The notes under the pieces were generated by a model, which was not told the DNA's origin, searched no databases, and saw only the letters and a program-made list of their open reading frames with translations. From Clostridium felsineum DSM 794 (lineage in GTDB: Bacteria > Bacillota > Clostridia > Clostridiales > Clostridiaceae), in contig NZ_CP096980.1 in NCBI RefSeq assembly GCF_002006355.2, forward strand, positions 2,480,001 through 2,544,000: a stretch of DNA of 64,000 nt. The letters run 5' to 3'. Within the stretch, counting starts at the first letter, position 1; each line of letters starts with the position of its first letter. Positions 17,049-26,233 of this stretch are shown here, one piece after another. Position numbers and translations under genes: made by a program.

Positions 17049-18929
17049 CTAACGTCTTACTTTTATATTTACTGTTCCAAAATTATCGCATCTTGATGTA
17101 TCCTCAGCTCCTCCAAAGCCCATAAATAAATCTATATGATTGCCCTTTATTGCTCCACCTGTATCTCTTGCAGTATACCAGCCGTTTAAATCGTACCTTT
17201 GTCCATTTTTATTCTGATACCTTTTATCATCAGGGAATTGAAGATAAACTCTAGTGCCGAGTTTTATTACAGAAGGATCAACTGCGATTACTCTACTTGT
17301 AAAGTCCTTTCCATCAAGATTAGTTCCATCTGCTGTGGTTCCACTACCCTCCATAGCATCATGTACACCTCCATAGGCTGTACATATAAAACTTTCATAC
17401 TTTATATTAGGATTATTAAATGCCCAAAACACATTAGCTTCTGCTGCTATGCCTTCCATTGGGAATTTATTTATACCTGTAGCCGGGTTAGGGTCATTAA
17501 TTAGTACTTGTCCATCTGAATCTATTCCAGTAAGTACAATAAAATGTCCACCTTTAGTAAAATGCCCTGCGTGCATACTTGCAACTACTGGATTGCCATT
17601 TTTAAGCTGGTCATATATATAATTATAATTTGATGGCTCTATTTCTCCTGAGCTATTAATTCCAAACCTAGAAGTAGATATGCTATCAAATAATGCCCAA
17701 GAAGTACCTTCTCCTGAATTACTATTATATCCTGAAGCTATTGAATACTCTGCTGCTTCTCCTGGATCAAGTATTCCATCTTTATTTTTATCCCACGCTC
17801 CTAAATTTCCGCCAAGTCCTGATATTATCATTGCAAAACTTGTAGGACCGCATCCGCTTGTGGCAACATCTCCCTGACCATAAGGCACATTTGCCCACCT
17901 TGCATCTGTTTGCCTAAAAAGCGGTATTTGTCCCTCAAATCCTCCATCCGCACCTGCCTCTAATATATCATTTACTATACTATCTTGATCTGGATCTTTG
18001 TTCATCCAATCTCCATTTTGACTCTTTGTATCGTAATCATTACTGGCACCCTCTATAACAAAATGTGCAGCCATTTTAAGCTTATCCTCAGTATCTTCAT
18101 TTGAAAATTCCTTTTTTATTATGCTTTTTAACCTTTCCATATCTTTTCCGCTTTCAGTTACCTTATCAATTACTGGAGTATCAACCTTTGTTGTTGTGGT
18201 TGTAGTCTCTGTTACTGTCTCCATTTCTGGCTTTTGGTTTGGATCATTAGTTATTGGCTGATTATCTTTAGGTTTTTGATATGTTCTAGTTTTTGTTTCT
18301 GTCTTCGTTTCTGACTGCACTTTATATGTTATATCTACCTTTCCTTTAAGTGCATCAGCACTTGTTAAAAGCTTTACCTTTTCTTTTGTAATCTGTGGCA
18401 CTGCATTATCATTTTCCCCTGTAGAATCTTTTGTGTTGATATTAACTGTAGTAACTATATAATCATCCTTATAATCAAAATCTGGCTTTAAAAGTTCTGC
18501 ATATTCATCTATAATATCCTCAGCCCCTACAATTCCTGTTTGTCCATTTCTGGATACTATCTTATCTATATCCTGTTCCTTCTCCATTTCTACAAGCGAT
18601 ATAAAACCTTCAACATTTCCTTCTGTAAGTGCCACCTTTTTTGCCATACCATACATATCGTCCATAGCTCCATTAGCATCTTTAACTTTTTTAGACAAGT
18701 ACTCCTGAAGTTCTTTGTTTTGATACGTATTAAAGTTATCACTTATTGTCCCATCTCCCATAAAACCAGTTTTGGCTACGGATATAGCAAATATAACTAT
18801 GAATAGAAAAGAGAAAAAAATAATTCCCCAAGGGAACATTATTTTTTTTATTAAACCCTTGAGAACTGTTTTGCCTTTCTTTTTAGCCATATTCTTAAAC
18901 ATACCGCCTAATCCATTATTATTTTTCAC
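17049..18929 (-). CDS. Membrane-anchored C39-like peptidase with 3D wall-hydrolase domain
   Basis: 626 residues. A membrane anchor lies at 33-53, with a coiled and Thr-rich stalk to about 330. A C39-like cysteine peptidase domain follows, with Cys360 in SGCGPTS, His462 in GGHFIVLTG and Asp479. The C-terminal 3D domain has Asp551, Asp589 (ARDTGG) and Asp600 (HIDLFMG). The pair would open peptidoglycan for the secretion channel, the role of VirB1/CwlT-like proteins in Gram-positive conjugation. A canonical EF-hand loop (380-391, DKNKDGILDPGE) sits inside the peptidase domain. The start is GTG with AAAGGGG upstream. Confidence 0.85.
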   Translation of the reverse strand: MKNNNGLGGMFKNMAKKKGKTVLKGLIKKIMFPWGIIFFSFLFIVIFAISVAKTGFMGDGTISDNFNTYQNKELQEYLSKKVKDANGAMDDMYGMAKKVALTEGNVEGFISLVEMEKEQDIDKIVSRNGQTGIVGAEDIIDEYAELLKPDFDYKDDYIVTTVNINTKDSTGENDNAVPQITKEKVKLLTSADALKGKVDITYKVQSETKTETKTRTYQKPKDNQPITNDPNQKPEMETVTETTTTTTKVDTPVIDKVTESGKDMERLKSIIKKEFSNEDTEDKLKMAAHFVIEGASNDYDTKSQNGDWMNKDPDQDSIVNDILEAGADGGFEGQIPLFRQTDARWANVPYGQGDVATSGCGPTSFAMIISGLGGNLGAWDKNKDGILDPGEAAEYSIASGYNSNSGEGTSWALFDSISTSRFGINSSGEIEPSNYNYIYDQLKNGNPVVASMHAGHFTKGGHFIVLTGIDSDGQVLINDPNPATGINKFPMEGIAAEANVFWAFNNPNIKYESFICTAYGGVHDAMEGSGTTADGTNLDGKDFTSRVIAVDPSVIKLGTRVYLQFPDDKRYQNKNGQRYDLNGWYTARDTGGAIKGNHIDLFMGFGGAEDTSRCDNFGTVNIKVRR

Positions 18930-18957
18930 CTAATTTGACCCCTTTCCAAAAAACAAG

Positions 18958-18988
18958 AAACAGTCTATACAAACCGTATAAACTGTTT
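18958..18988 (-). terminator. Terminator between virB6-like and wall-hydrolase genes
   Basis: A 13-bp stem (arms 18958-18970 and 18976-18988, one G-U pair on the minus strand) is followed by a T-rich stretch. Confidence 0.7.
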
Positions 18989-19008
18989 CCTATAAGATAT
19001 TTTTAATT

Positions 19009-21063
19009 TTATGACCAGCCATTAAAGCCATCTATGGATGTATAGGGATTAGTTTGTGCTATAATTTTTGTCTTGTCTTTATCTTCTAACCTATTAAAGG
19101 GATGTGCCTTAGCTAAATTCATAGCGGCTGCACTATTGCTTCCCTGTGATATATTCTTAGAAAAGCTACTTACGTTATGAGCTGTTCTTAAAGTCTTGCC
19201 CATTTTAGTATTAGCGGTGTAACTTAATACCGCATTTGCTGGTTTATTTAAAACTTTTAACTTTTTAAAGTTAGCCTTTAAATCATTATTTCCACCAAAT
19301 AAAGTCTGTATAGCCTCCTTTTTATCCTTAGCAAGTCCTAACTTTTCCATTTGTGAAGCAGTCTTATACATAGCTTTAGCAGTTGAAATCCTATTCTGAA
19401 CTCCACCTACTAAATTTCCTCCTGCCTGAACTAAGCCTTTAAACATAGGATCTCCTGCTGTCATTGCTGTAAGTACTCCATTTGTTCTACTCCCTGCTTT
19501 ATTTCCTGACATTTCTCTATTTAAATTATCTGCTAGAATTGAATTGTTTAATCCTTGTTTTGCACTATCCTGTTTGAATTTTTCTGTTGTAATATCAGGT
19601 TTATCCATATCATATTCTTCATCATTGTTCCCAACTGGAAAACCATCACCCATGTTATAACTTCCATAGTCTTTTAGATTGTCTCCAAAAGATGTAGCAT
19701 TTTTAATTGAAGAATTTGAACCCTTTACAGAATTCCCACCCTTAAATGAACCTCCAAGAGTATTTCCCAATATCTTATTTCCTACTTCTGAAGCTTTAAA
19801 ATCTTTAAAACCTCCACCGCTGTGATTTCCTCCTACTGTCATTCCAAAGGCTGATGACATGCCTCCTGCTATTGCTCCAACTGTTCCAAGTGCTCCTCCT
19901 GCTAATGTAGTTTCATCCAAGCCTGATACCTTTGTAAAGAAGCCTTGAAGTGAATTTCTAAGCATTTCTGCGATTTTAGTTAAGGCTGTCATCCATACTA
20001 ATGCAAGAAGCCAGTCCTGCCATGTTGAAGCGCCTAATGCTGCTATCATTGCTGTAAAAGTAAAGGCATAAAAAAACTGCATAGAGGCATTAGTTATTAT
20101 TTCCCCAAACCAAATAGCCGCCGCATGCACTTTATGATTTATTCCCCATAGAGCTATAGCTATTGGAGTAAACACATACATAACTGTAAGTACAACTTTT
20201 CTACTTAAAAATATTATGTTTATTCTAACCATTTGCCAGGCATAAAGAAGATGAACTATAGCTGTAGTTACTGGTGAACCTGTTTTTAATGAAGATAATG
20301 CAGATGTAGTAAATGCTGGACTTTTCGATACATCACCTAAGATTGATTTTGTTGCCGTAGTTAATGCATCTGTAAAAGCATTAAATAGCTCAAATAAGCC
20401 TTGAATAAATAATGGAGCTACTGCTAAAAGGAAAGCACAAATAAACCAATTCATAAGCTCTTCTTTTAAGTCTATCTTTTTTGAAATCGAATCAGAAAAT
20501 AATATCATAGAAAAACCTGTTTTTGCAATCATTATTAAAAATAATGGTGAAACTAAAGTACACATAAGAATATATAGGTAATTTAAATTTTGCCACTCTG
20601 CATCTTTAAAGGGTGCTAAATTAAGCTTGTCAGTGTTAAAAATCAAATCTCCTAAGGGCTTAAATCCAATTCCTGCATCAACAATTTTATCTACTGCTTT
20701 TGGCACTGTATCTATAACATCCCCCACTGCACGCACTACAAAAGAGCCACCATCATCGCTATTATCTATCTTTGATGTATCGCTTATAGCTGCATTTTTA
20801 GTATTAAGTTCCACACCTGATGTATTAGCTACCCACCCTAAAAATCCAGCGAGAATTAAACTTATGCCAAGTATAAAACCACCAGCTGCTATTTTCCCTA
20901 GAGATTCCATAGCCTTTTCTCTTGAATCCTTTTTATGTGCTGTAAGAAGCATTTTTATACCTAGCATAATTATTGCAAATGCCATTGATATTCCGCCAAA
21001 GGCACTTATATATTCATATATTATTTTAGTAGGAGCATCCGCATTACCTGATATAAAATTCAA
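19009..21063 (-). CDS. VirB6/TrbL-like polytopic channel protein
   Basis: 684 residues. Residues 1-400 hold about eight membrane helices, including a TrbL/VirB6-type core (KVVLTVMYVFTPIAIALWG, WQDWLLALVWMTALTKIAE). Residues 400-684 are soluble, Gly/Asn/Lys-rich and probably cytoplasmic or a plug. The N-terminal 80 residues closely resemble the small VirB2-like protein encoded at 24077-24430. VirB6 forms the inner-membrane channel of type IV systems. The start is TTG with GGGAGG upstream, directly after the virB4-like gene. Confidence 0.85.
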   Translation of the reverse strand: MNFISGNADAPTKIIYEYISAFGGISMAFAIIMLGIKMLLTAHKKDSREKAMESLGKIAAGGFILGISLILAGFLGWVANTSGVELNTKNAAISDTSKIDNSDDGGSFVVRAVGDVIDTVPKAVDKIVDAGIGFKPLGDLIFNTDKLNLAPFKDAEWQNLNYLYILMCTLVSPLFLIMIAKTGFSMILFSDSISKKIDLKEELMNWFICAFLLAVAPLFIQGLFELFNAFTDALTTATKSILGDVSKSPAFTTSALSSLKTGSPVTTAIVHLLYAWQMVRINIIFLSRKVVLTVMYVFTPIAIALWGINHKVHAAAIWFGEIITNASMQFFYAFTFTAMIAALGASTWQDWLLALVWMTALTKIAEMLRNSLQGFFTKVSGLDETTLAGGALGTVGAIAGGMSSAFGMTVGGNHSGGGFKDFKASEVGNKILGNTLGGSFKGGNSVKGSNSSIKNATSFGDNLKDYGSYNMGDGFPVGNNDEEYDMDKPDITTEKFKQDSAKQGLNNSILADNLNREMSGNKAGSRTNGVLTAMTAGDPMFKGLVQAGGNLVGGVQNRISTAKAMYKTASQMEKLGLAKDKKEAIQTLFGGNNDLKANFKKLKVLNKPANAVLSYTANTKMGKTLRTAHNVSSFSKNISQGSNSAAAMNLAKAHPFNRLEDKDKTKIIAQTNPYTSIDGFNGWS

Positions 21064-21078
21064 TTTAAAACCTCCCTT

Positions 21079-22929
21079 CTATGAAGTTTTCACCATGTCC
21101 CACTCAAACTCAAAGGGTTTAACGTGCATAAGTACAAGTTCTTGTTCTGAAAGCAGTATTGCTTGTCCTGAAATAAAGGTAGTCATAAGCTGTCTACACC
21201 TATCTGATAAACCTAAAAACTCACATACCTTTTTAGCAATGGCTTCTTCTTGTTTTAAGAGAATCTTTGTACCACACAGATGTATAATTGCCTCTGTCTC
21301 TTTACTACCTATAAAATCCTGCATAAACTGTGTTGCTAAGGTAAGGGCTATTTTAAGTTTTCTCCCAAGTCTGGCTATAAGCTCTAAAAAATGAAGAGAC
21401 CTTTCAAACTTTGCAAATAAATGCCCTTCATCAACTATAACTTCCTTTTCTATATCCTTGTATTTATAATTTGAAAAGGTTGTCCATATCCATGAAAGGC
21501 TGTTTATCATAGCATAAAACTTGGTAAATTCATCTGTTAAATGCTTGTAGCTTATAGCTATTATTTTACTGTTAAAGTTTATAGTGGACTTGCAATCAAA
21601 CATCGCCATCGGACCATCACCAGTTATCATTTTCATAACCTCTATAAGCTCTTTTACTCCTTCTGATTTTACTTCTTTATTTTTCTCAATAAGAGCATTT
21701 CTTAAGTCACTTAAGGTTGGTAAATCCTTTTTAATGTTTCCTGTATAAAACTTACCTTCCTTTTCATAGGTTTTCTCTTCATAAAGACTTTTAGGCGCTT
21801 CTGTAATTCCTAAGTTTTCATAAAGTTTTGCTACACTTTCATCTACTGCTGTTATTTCTTCACCTTGAAGAGGATTTCCATTTCTAAACTTCTCCGAAAA
21901 TATTGAAATCATCTCTATTATCTCTGAACGCTTCCCATATATATCAATCTTTTTCTTTCCGTTTTCATCTTCCTCAACCTCTATTTCAAATGGATTTATA
22001 CCGGATTTAACTCCAGGTCTAAGTTGTATATACTGTCCTCCAAGCTTTTTAATTAAGGGTTCATATTCTTGTTGTGGATCTAAAATTACTGTCCATCTTC
22101 CGGCAGCTGCTGAACGTGCTGCTTTGAGCTTTAAAAAGACAGATTTTCCTGCGCCTGTAGTTCCACTTACAAAGGTGTGGGGATTTGTTAAGGTTGGTGC
22201 TCCTATAAATTCGTTATATACTATAGGCGATTTAGTAAACATATTTTCACCATAGAATATTCCATTTTTATGACAAAGCTCAGTATTTCCAACTGGAACT
22301 AAACAGGCAACAGAACCAGTTACCATATTTCTGAGTCCCTCTGTATACTGAATATTAAGATTAGGTAATCCTGTTAAAAAGCCTTTAATCTGATCACCCA
22401 CAATACATTTACTAACAAGAGATTTTCTAGCGCAGATTGTATCGAATTTTTCAGACTTTTCTTCTAGTTCACTTAGGTTTTTTCCCCATAAAAAAACTAT
22501 AGGTTGTACATAAAACATTCTTTCTGTATTAGTCTGTATTTGTGCTCTTGTTTCATCTAAATCTTCTGCCGCCAGTTTCATTCCATAATCCATAGAGTAT
22601 CCATGTTTTAATTGAAGATTTATATTACTCATATACTGACTATACTTTCCAGTAAGTTTTCTTATTACAGATCCATCTGGTATGTTTTCAATATAGGTTG
22701 TAATATCAATATCTCCAATTTGAAATAATTCATTTAAATAGCCTACTGTCATATTTCTTGGAAAACCTATTATGGCGTAAACTCTTGAGTATCTTCCTGG
22801 ACCAAGATAAATATAATCCTTTCCTTCAACAATTCCATCAGGCGATATAAGATCCATAATATTTATAGTTCCTTTTTTAAAGAAATCACTATCCTCTTCC
22901 TTTTTAATTTTCGTCTTCGATTTCAACAA
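21079..22929 (-). CDS. VirB4-like type IV secretion ATPase
   Basis: 616 residues. Walker A GTTGAGKS lies at 256-263. Walker B IVDEGHLF and the downstream LATQFMQDF motif match VirB4/TraC/TraE-type ATPases. It energises assembly and transport at the inner-membrane channel. The first 25 residues overlap the end of the previous gene. The start at TTG 22929 has AGGAAAAG nearby, but an ATG 24 codons further in (22857) cannot be excluded. The usual N-terminal VirB4 domain is short here, and part of it seems to be supplied by the preceding gene. Confidence 0.93.
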   Translation of the reverse strand: MLKSKTKIKKEEDSDFFKKGTINIMDLISPDGIVEGKDYIYLGPGRYSRVYAIIGFPRNMTVGYLNELFQIGDIDITTYIENIPDGSVIRKLTGKYSQYMSNINLQLKHGYSMDYGMKLAAEDLDETRAQIQTNTERMFYVQPIVFLWGKNLSELEEKSEKFDTICARKSLVSKCIVGDQIKGFLTGLPNLNIQYTEGLRNMVTGSVACLVPVGNTELCHKNGIFYGENMFTKSPIVYNEFIGAPTLTNPHTFVSGTTGAGKSVFLKLKAARSAAAGRWTVILDPQQEYEPLIKKLGGQYIQLRPGVKSGINPFEIEVEEDENGKKKIDIYGKRSEIIEMISIFSEKFRNGNPLQGEEITAVDESVAKLYENLGITEAPKSLYEEKTYEKEGKFYTGNIKKDLPTLSDLRNALIEKNKEVKSEGVKELIEVMKMITGDGPMAMFDCKSTINFNSKIIAISYKHLTDEFTKFYAMINSLSWIWTTFSNYKYKDIEKEVIVDEGHLFAKFERSLHFLELIARLGRKLKIALTLATQFMQDFIGSKETEAIIHLCGTKILLKQEEAIAKKVCEFLGLSDRCRQLMTTFISGQAILLSEQELVLMHVKPFEFEWDMVKTS

Positions 22930-23668
22930 CTTTTCCTACCCCCTCTGTATATAAATCAAATGCTCCATTTTTCTCTAAATCTTCTATGTTTATATTTTTA
23001 CCTCTGTTAAATATATCACCTAAAAGCTGAGCCTCACCTTCAGAAGTTAAAACATTCACCTTCATTCTAGCCCTAGAAAGTCCTCCAGCTATATTATCTA
23101 CTCGTGCTTGAAGCTCATTTAAAATGTTCTTTTCATCCTTTCCTTCAAGATAAGCGCCTACTGTACAGAAACTTTTTCTAACATATATTCCTTTTTCATT
23201 TTCAAGCTTTCTGTATGATGTATAAAGCTGTGAGCAGTAGTCCTTTAAACTATCTGAAATCAGAGTATCTGAACTGTTAATTGTTTTCTCAACAAGCTCT
23301 GCCGGTTCTCTTATTTCTATTTTCTTCAAGGTTGTATGAAATTGCACTGGAAAATTTAATGACAATGCTGACATCATAAGACAGTCTTCAAAAGAGGTTT
23401 GTTCTTCATCTGTTAAAAGTTCAAAATCAGGAGAAGATATTGATAAATTAACCCTTATAGCACCATTTTTTATATAGATTTTGCTATCCTTTAATTTTTT
23501 TATTCCAATGAGTTTTTTCAATTCACTACTATTTATCCTGCTGGCTTCACTATCCTTTTCCTCTAGCACCTTCGTCTTTTTAGTTTTTCCTTTTTTCCTT
23601 GTATATAAAACAACACTTCCTAAAAATATAAAAGCCAAAATAGGAAACACCACGGCTATAACTAACAT
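22904..23668 (-). CDS. Membrane-anchored VirB4 N-terminal-domain-like protein
   Basis: 254 residues. An N-terminal membrane helix (1-24) and a Lys-rich linker precede a domain with the strand pattern of the VirB4/TraC N-terminal region (DSKIYIKNGAIRVNLSI, TDEEQTSFEDCLMMSAL, FPVQFHTTLKKIEIREP). It overlaps the virB4-like gene by 26 bases, so the two are translationally coupled. This suggests the VirB4 function is split between a membrane-tethered adaptor and the ATPase. Family assignment is by pattern, not by search. Confidence 0.68.
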   Translation of the reverse strand: MLVIAVVFPILAFIFLGSVVLYTRKKGKTKKTKVLEEKDSEASRINSSELKKLIGIKKLKDSKIYIKNGAIRVNLSISSPDFELLTDEEQTSFEDCLMMSALSLNFPVQFHTTLKKIEIREPAELVEKTINSSDTLISDSLKDYCSQLYTSYRKLENEKGIYVRKSFCTVGAYLEGKDEKNILNELQARVDNIAGGLSRARMKVNVLTSEGEAQLLGDIFNRGKNINIEDLEKNGAFDLYTEGVGKVVEIEDEN

Positions 23669-23683
23669 TTAGTTTCCTCCCCT

Positions 23684-24031
23684 CTACTTTCTAAATTTAA
23701 ATATTTTATTTCTCATTTTGAACTTAAGCATTTTAATAAGGTATTTATCAAAATTATAAGTATCCTCTACCTTATAAAAGGAACATAAGGATGAAAATAT
23801 AACAATTACAAATGCCACTACTAATCTTATGGTTAAATTAATTGGATGAAGTGTTATATTAGATGAATGACCTAAATTTCTTGTAACTGTCATATAGCTT
23901 CTATTAATTAAAAATAAAAGCGTAATTAAAAAGACAGAAAGAATTATCCAACCAAACTGTCTTAAAGAAATATATCCACCTATAATTTTATCCTCTTCAT
24001 TTATATTGAAGGGGACTTTAAAGTATCTCAT
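23684..24031 (-). CDS. PrgI-family (VirB3-like) membrane protein
   Basis: 115 residues. The start (RYFKVPFNINEEDKIIGGYISLRQ) is the family signature of PrgI proteins of Gram-positive conjugation systems. Two membrane helices and a basic C-terminal tail (KYLIKMLKFKMRNKIFKFRK) follow. PrgI corresponds to VirB3 and binds VirB4 at the inner membrane. AGGTG lies before the ATG. The gene sits 15 bases upstream of the VirB4-N-like gene and downstream of a terminator hairpin. Confidence 0.88.
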   Translation of the reverse strand: MRYFKVPFNINEEDKIIGGYISLRQFGWIILSVFLITLLFLINRSYMTVTRNLGHSSNITLHPINLTIRLVVAFVIVIFSSLCSFYKVEDTYNFDKYLIKMLKFKMRNKIFKFRK

Positions 24032-24053
24032 TTTTCACCTCCAAAATAAAAGA

Positions 24054-24069
24054 GGCAGATTTCTCTGCC
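24054..24069 (-). terminator. Terminator downstream of the VirB2-like gene
   Basis: Stem GGCAGA / TCTGCC with a GAAA loop on the minus strand, followed by CTTTTATTTT. It is placed to lower expression of the downstream machinery relative to the pilin-like protein. Confidence 0.75.
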
Positions 24070-24076
24070 CTAAAAT

Positions 24077-24430
24077 TTATTGTCCAAATCCAAAGAAGAG
24101 ACCGGCAAAAATAGCAAAACCACCTATTAAAAGTGATGCTATTATTACTGTTAAAATTGAATCCATAGCTTCACTTCTTGCTTCTTGTTTCTTGCTTGCC
24201 ATCAGCATTTTTATTCCTATAACAACAACAGCGATTCCAATTAAAGCACCTCCAAAGGCTTCAGCTATCCCCTGATTGGCGGTAAATATATGTGATGCAA
24301 CCTCTCCCGGCGTATGTTTTGTTATTTGGCTGTCTGCATAGGTAGAAGTACTCCAAGATATTAAGATTTCACTAATTACTGAAAAAGTGAAATATAATTT
24401 TAATCTTAATCCTTTAATCAAACTAATCAT
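24077..24430 (-). CDS. VirB2/TrbC-like pilin candidate
   Basis: 117 residues: a long signal-peptide-like N-terminus ending STSTYA, a short polar stretch, then two hydrophobic helices separated by a basic loop (MLMASKKQEARSEAM), the two-helix hairpin of VirB2-type pilins. The ATG at 24430 has no room for a ribosome-binding site; TTG at 24421, 8 bases after AAAGG, may be the true start. A hairpin follows the stop. The same hairpin design recurs at the N-terminus of the VirB6-like protein. Confidence 0.72.
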   Translation of the reverse strand: MISLIKGLRLKLYFTFSVISEILISWSTSTYADSQITKHTPGEVASHIFTANQGIAEAFGGALIGIAVVVIGIKMLMASKKQEARSEAMDSILTVIIASLLIGGFAIFAGLFFGFGQ

Positions 24431-24439
24431 CCTTTCTAA

Positions 24440-24718
24440 TTATTTCATTATATTTTCAATGGTCTTTAAAATTCCGATAAAGGTTGGCATACAAAAATAG
24501 AATATAAGAGTTAAAGTTACAATACCCAAATCCATTACTCCTATTTTTTTAATTGTCTTACTATGAATTAAAGCACCCATTACTATAAAAATTAAAGCAG
24601 TAGCATATCCTAAAAGTGCCAAAGGATATATTATTCCAGTAACAGTTTTATAAATAATAAAAACCACCTTAGTTAATTTATCATTTACAACTTCAGGAGA
24701 AATAGGCTCTATATTCAT
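24440..24718 (-). CDS. Small membrane protein of the secretion operon
   Basis: About 92 residues with two or three membrane helices (about 15-40, 45-65 and 70-88). The ATG at 24718 is preferred, because GGAGG lies just before it and overlaps the alternative ATG at 24733. It precedes the VirB2-like gene by 10 bases. The two-helix layout resembles VirB2-type subunits, but no signal peptide is evident. Function is unknown beyond membership of the apparatus. Confidence 0.65.
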   Translation of the reverse strand: MNIEPISPEVVNDKLTKVVFIIYKTVTGIIYPLALLGYATALIFIVMGALIHSKTIKKIGVMDLGIVTLTLIFYFCMPTFIGILKTIENIMK

Positions 24719-24744
24719 TAAATCATCCTCCATAAATAAAAAGT

Positions 24745-25491
24745 CTAATTTTTTTTATTTTTTAAATTATTCTGTATTTTTTTTAAAGCATTATATTTGA
24801 TATTAGAAATTTGTTTTGTAGGCATTTTGGTTACTTCAGAAATACTTTTTATTTTTTCATCATTAATTATTACTCTATATAATATATATCTCTCTATGCA
24901 TGACAGTATTTCTTTGTTATCTGATAAAATAGATAACAAATCTATTCTTTCTTCCACTTTTTTATAATTAATATCTTCATAGGAAAGCTTATCTCCAATA
25001 CTAACCTTTTTATCAAAAGATCTTTTCCCATTTAGATAAGATATATTATTTATGTTGCTGAGATATATCATATTAGCATATTCTTTGTAACTTAATCCCA
25101 TCTTTTCACAACTATATTTATAGCAATAATCCTCAAGTTTAAGTTCAAAAGCCTTTCTTCTGAATCTGACTACCTTAGAAACCTGATGCTCTGGCAGTTT
25201 AAAATAACTATATTTTTTTTTTATTTCCGAAATCAAAATAAAATTAATCATTTTATATACATAAGTTGAAAATTTCACATTTTTATTCAAATCATATGAA
25301 TTTATAGCTTTAATTATTGCTATTATCCCCTCTTGAATGAGATCCTCTAATGATAAGCCTTTATTATTCAAGCAAAAGTTATTTGCAATCTTTTTTACAT
25401 ATTTTATATTATCATTTATAAGTGCAGTTTTTGCGTCATTATCTCCTGCCTTTGCTTGTATTATAATCATTTTTAGTTCATTGTCTTTCAT
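24745..25491 (-). CDS. Sigma-70-family RNA polymerase sigma factor of the secretion cluster
   Basis: 248 residues. Region 2 is clear (NIKYVKKIANNF, LEDLIQEGIIAIIKAINSYD, VKFSTYVYKMINFILISEIKK), and region 4 lies at the C-terminus (SISEVTKMPTKQISNIKYNALKKIQ). The middle is a region-3-like segment. Size and region 2 recall the sporulation/flagellar branch of sigma factors rather than ECF types. No anti-sigma gene is adjacent. The position directly ahead of the VirB-like genes, overlapping the HTH gene upstream, suggests it switches on this operon and perhaps the Tad operon. Confidence 0.85.
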   Translation of the reverse strand: MKDNELKMIIIQAKAGDNDAKTALINDNIKYVKKIANNFCLNNKGLSLEDLIQEGIIAIIKAINSYDLNKNVKFSTYVYKMINFILISEIKKKYSYFKLPEHQVSKVVRFRRKAFELKLEDYCYKYSCEKMGLSYKEYANMIYLSNINNISYLNGKRSFDKKVSIGDKLSYEDINYKKVEERIDLLSILSDNKEILSCIERYILYRVIINDEKIKSISEVTKMPTKQISNIKYNALKKIQNNLKNKKN

Positions 25492-26071
25492 TTAAAATCA
25501 CCTTATATGGAAGATCATTTGGCTTACTCCCTGATGCCTCAACAAACTCTAAGCTTTTACTTATAGGATTATATTTATAGTGATTTAGATTCATCTCTAC
25601 CATTTTTTTAGTTGAAAGCTTACTCATTCTAGACATATCTATAGCATTTTGCTTTTGAAGCTTAAGAAGTATTCTTAACTCCTCTTCTCTAATTTTTCCC
25701 CTCTTTTTCTTTATTGCTAACTTACTTTTTTCTCTATTTATTTTTCTACTTTCTCCCTTTCTTCTAGCCTTTTCATTTTTATAATTTAAATCCTTTTTTA
25801 TTACTTTAGTTACTGTGGCATTACTTATGTTAAAAATTCCAGCTATTTCATAAACCTTCAATCTTTTTTCATAAAATAGTCTTGTGATTTTTTCCTCCTT
25901 TTTCGCAATTTCAAATTCACTTAATTTCCTTCTTCTTTGACTTTCCACTTCATATCTTTCATCTTTTTTTAGTATTTCATATATACTTGTCCTACTTTTT
26001 GATACCATTTTAGCAATTTTAGAAATAGCTATTTTTTTATCAAAATACAGACTTAGTATTTCATTTTTCAA
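25478..26071 (-). CDS. Protein with two tandem helix-turn-helix motifs
   Basis: About 197 residues. Two similar HTH units of the resolvase/HTH_38 kind lie in order: AISKIAKMVSKSRTSIYEIL (about 15-34) and KVYEIAGIFNISNATVTKVI (about 72-91). A very basic helical region follows (REKSKLAIKKKRGKIREEE). It is probably a DNA-binding regulator. TTG at 26071 is chosen as start because it lies 8 bases after AGGAGG; the GTG at 26080 overlaps that site. It overlaps the sigma-factor gene by 14 bases. Confidence 0.7.
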   Translation of the reverse strand: MKNEILSLYFDKKIAISKIAKMVSKSRTSIYEILKKDERYEVESQRRRKLSEFEIAKKEEKITRLFYEKRLKVYEIAGIFNISNATVTKVIKKDLNYKNEKARRKGESRKINREKSKLAIKKKRGKIREEELRILLKLQKQNAIDMSRMSKLSTKKMVEMNLNHYKYNPISKSLEFVEASGSKPNDLPYKVILNERQ

Positions 26072-26233
26072 AACTTTCACCTCCTAAAGAAATTATAGTA
26101 AAATGTACACATATGAATATTTTTACTACACTTTTTTTATATTAGTAACCTCAGATTTATCTTATAATAAATTCACTAAAAAAAACTAATCAATCTTATT
26201 CTTAAATACCTACACATTCATGACAAAAGACTA

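Noticed and set aside
20627..21394. A 255-codon open frame on the plus strand opposite the VirB4/VirB6 junction
   Set aside because: It is the complement of two well-supported genes, has Ser/Pro/Ile-rich shadow composition and no ribosome-binding site.
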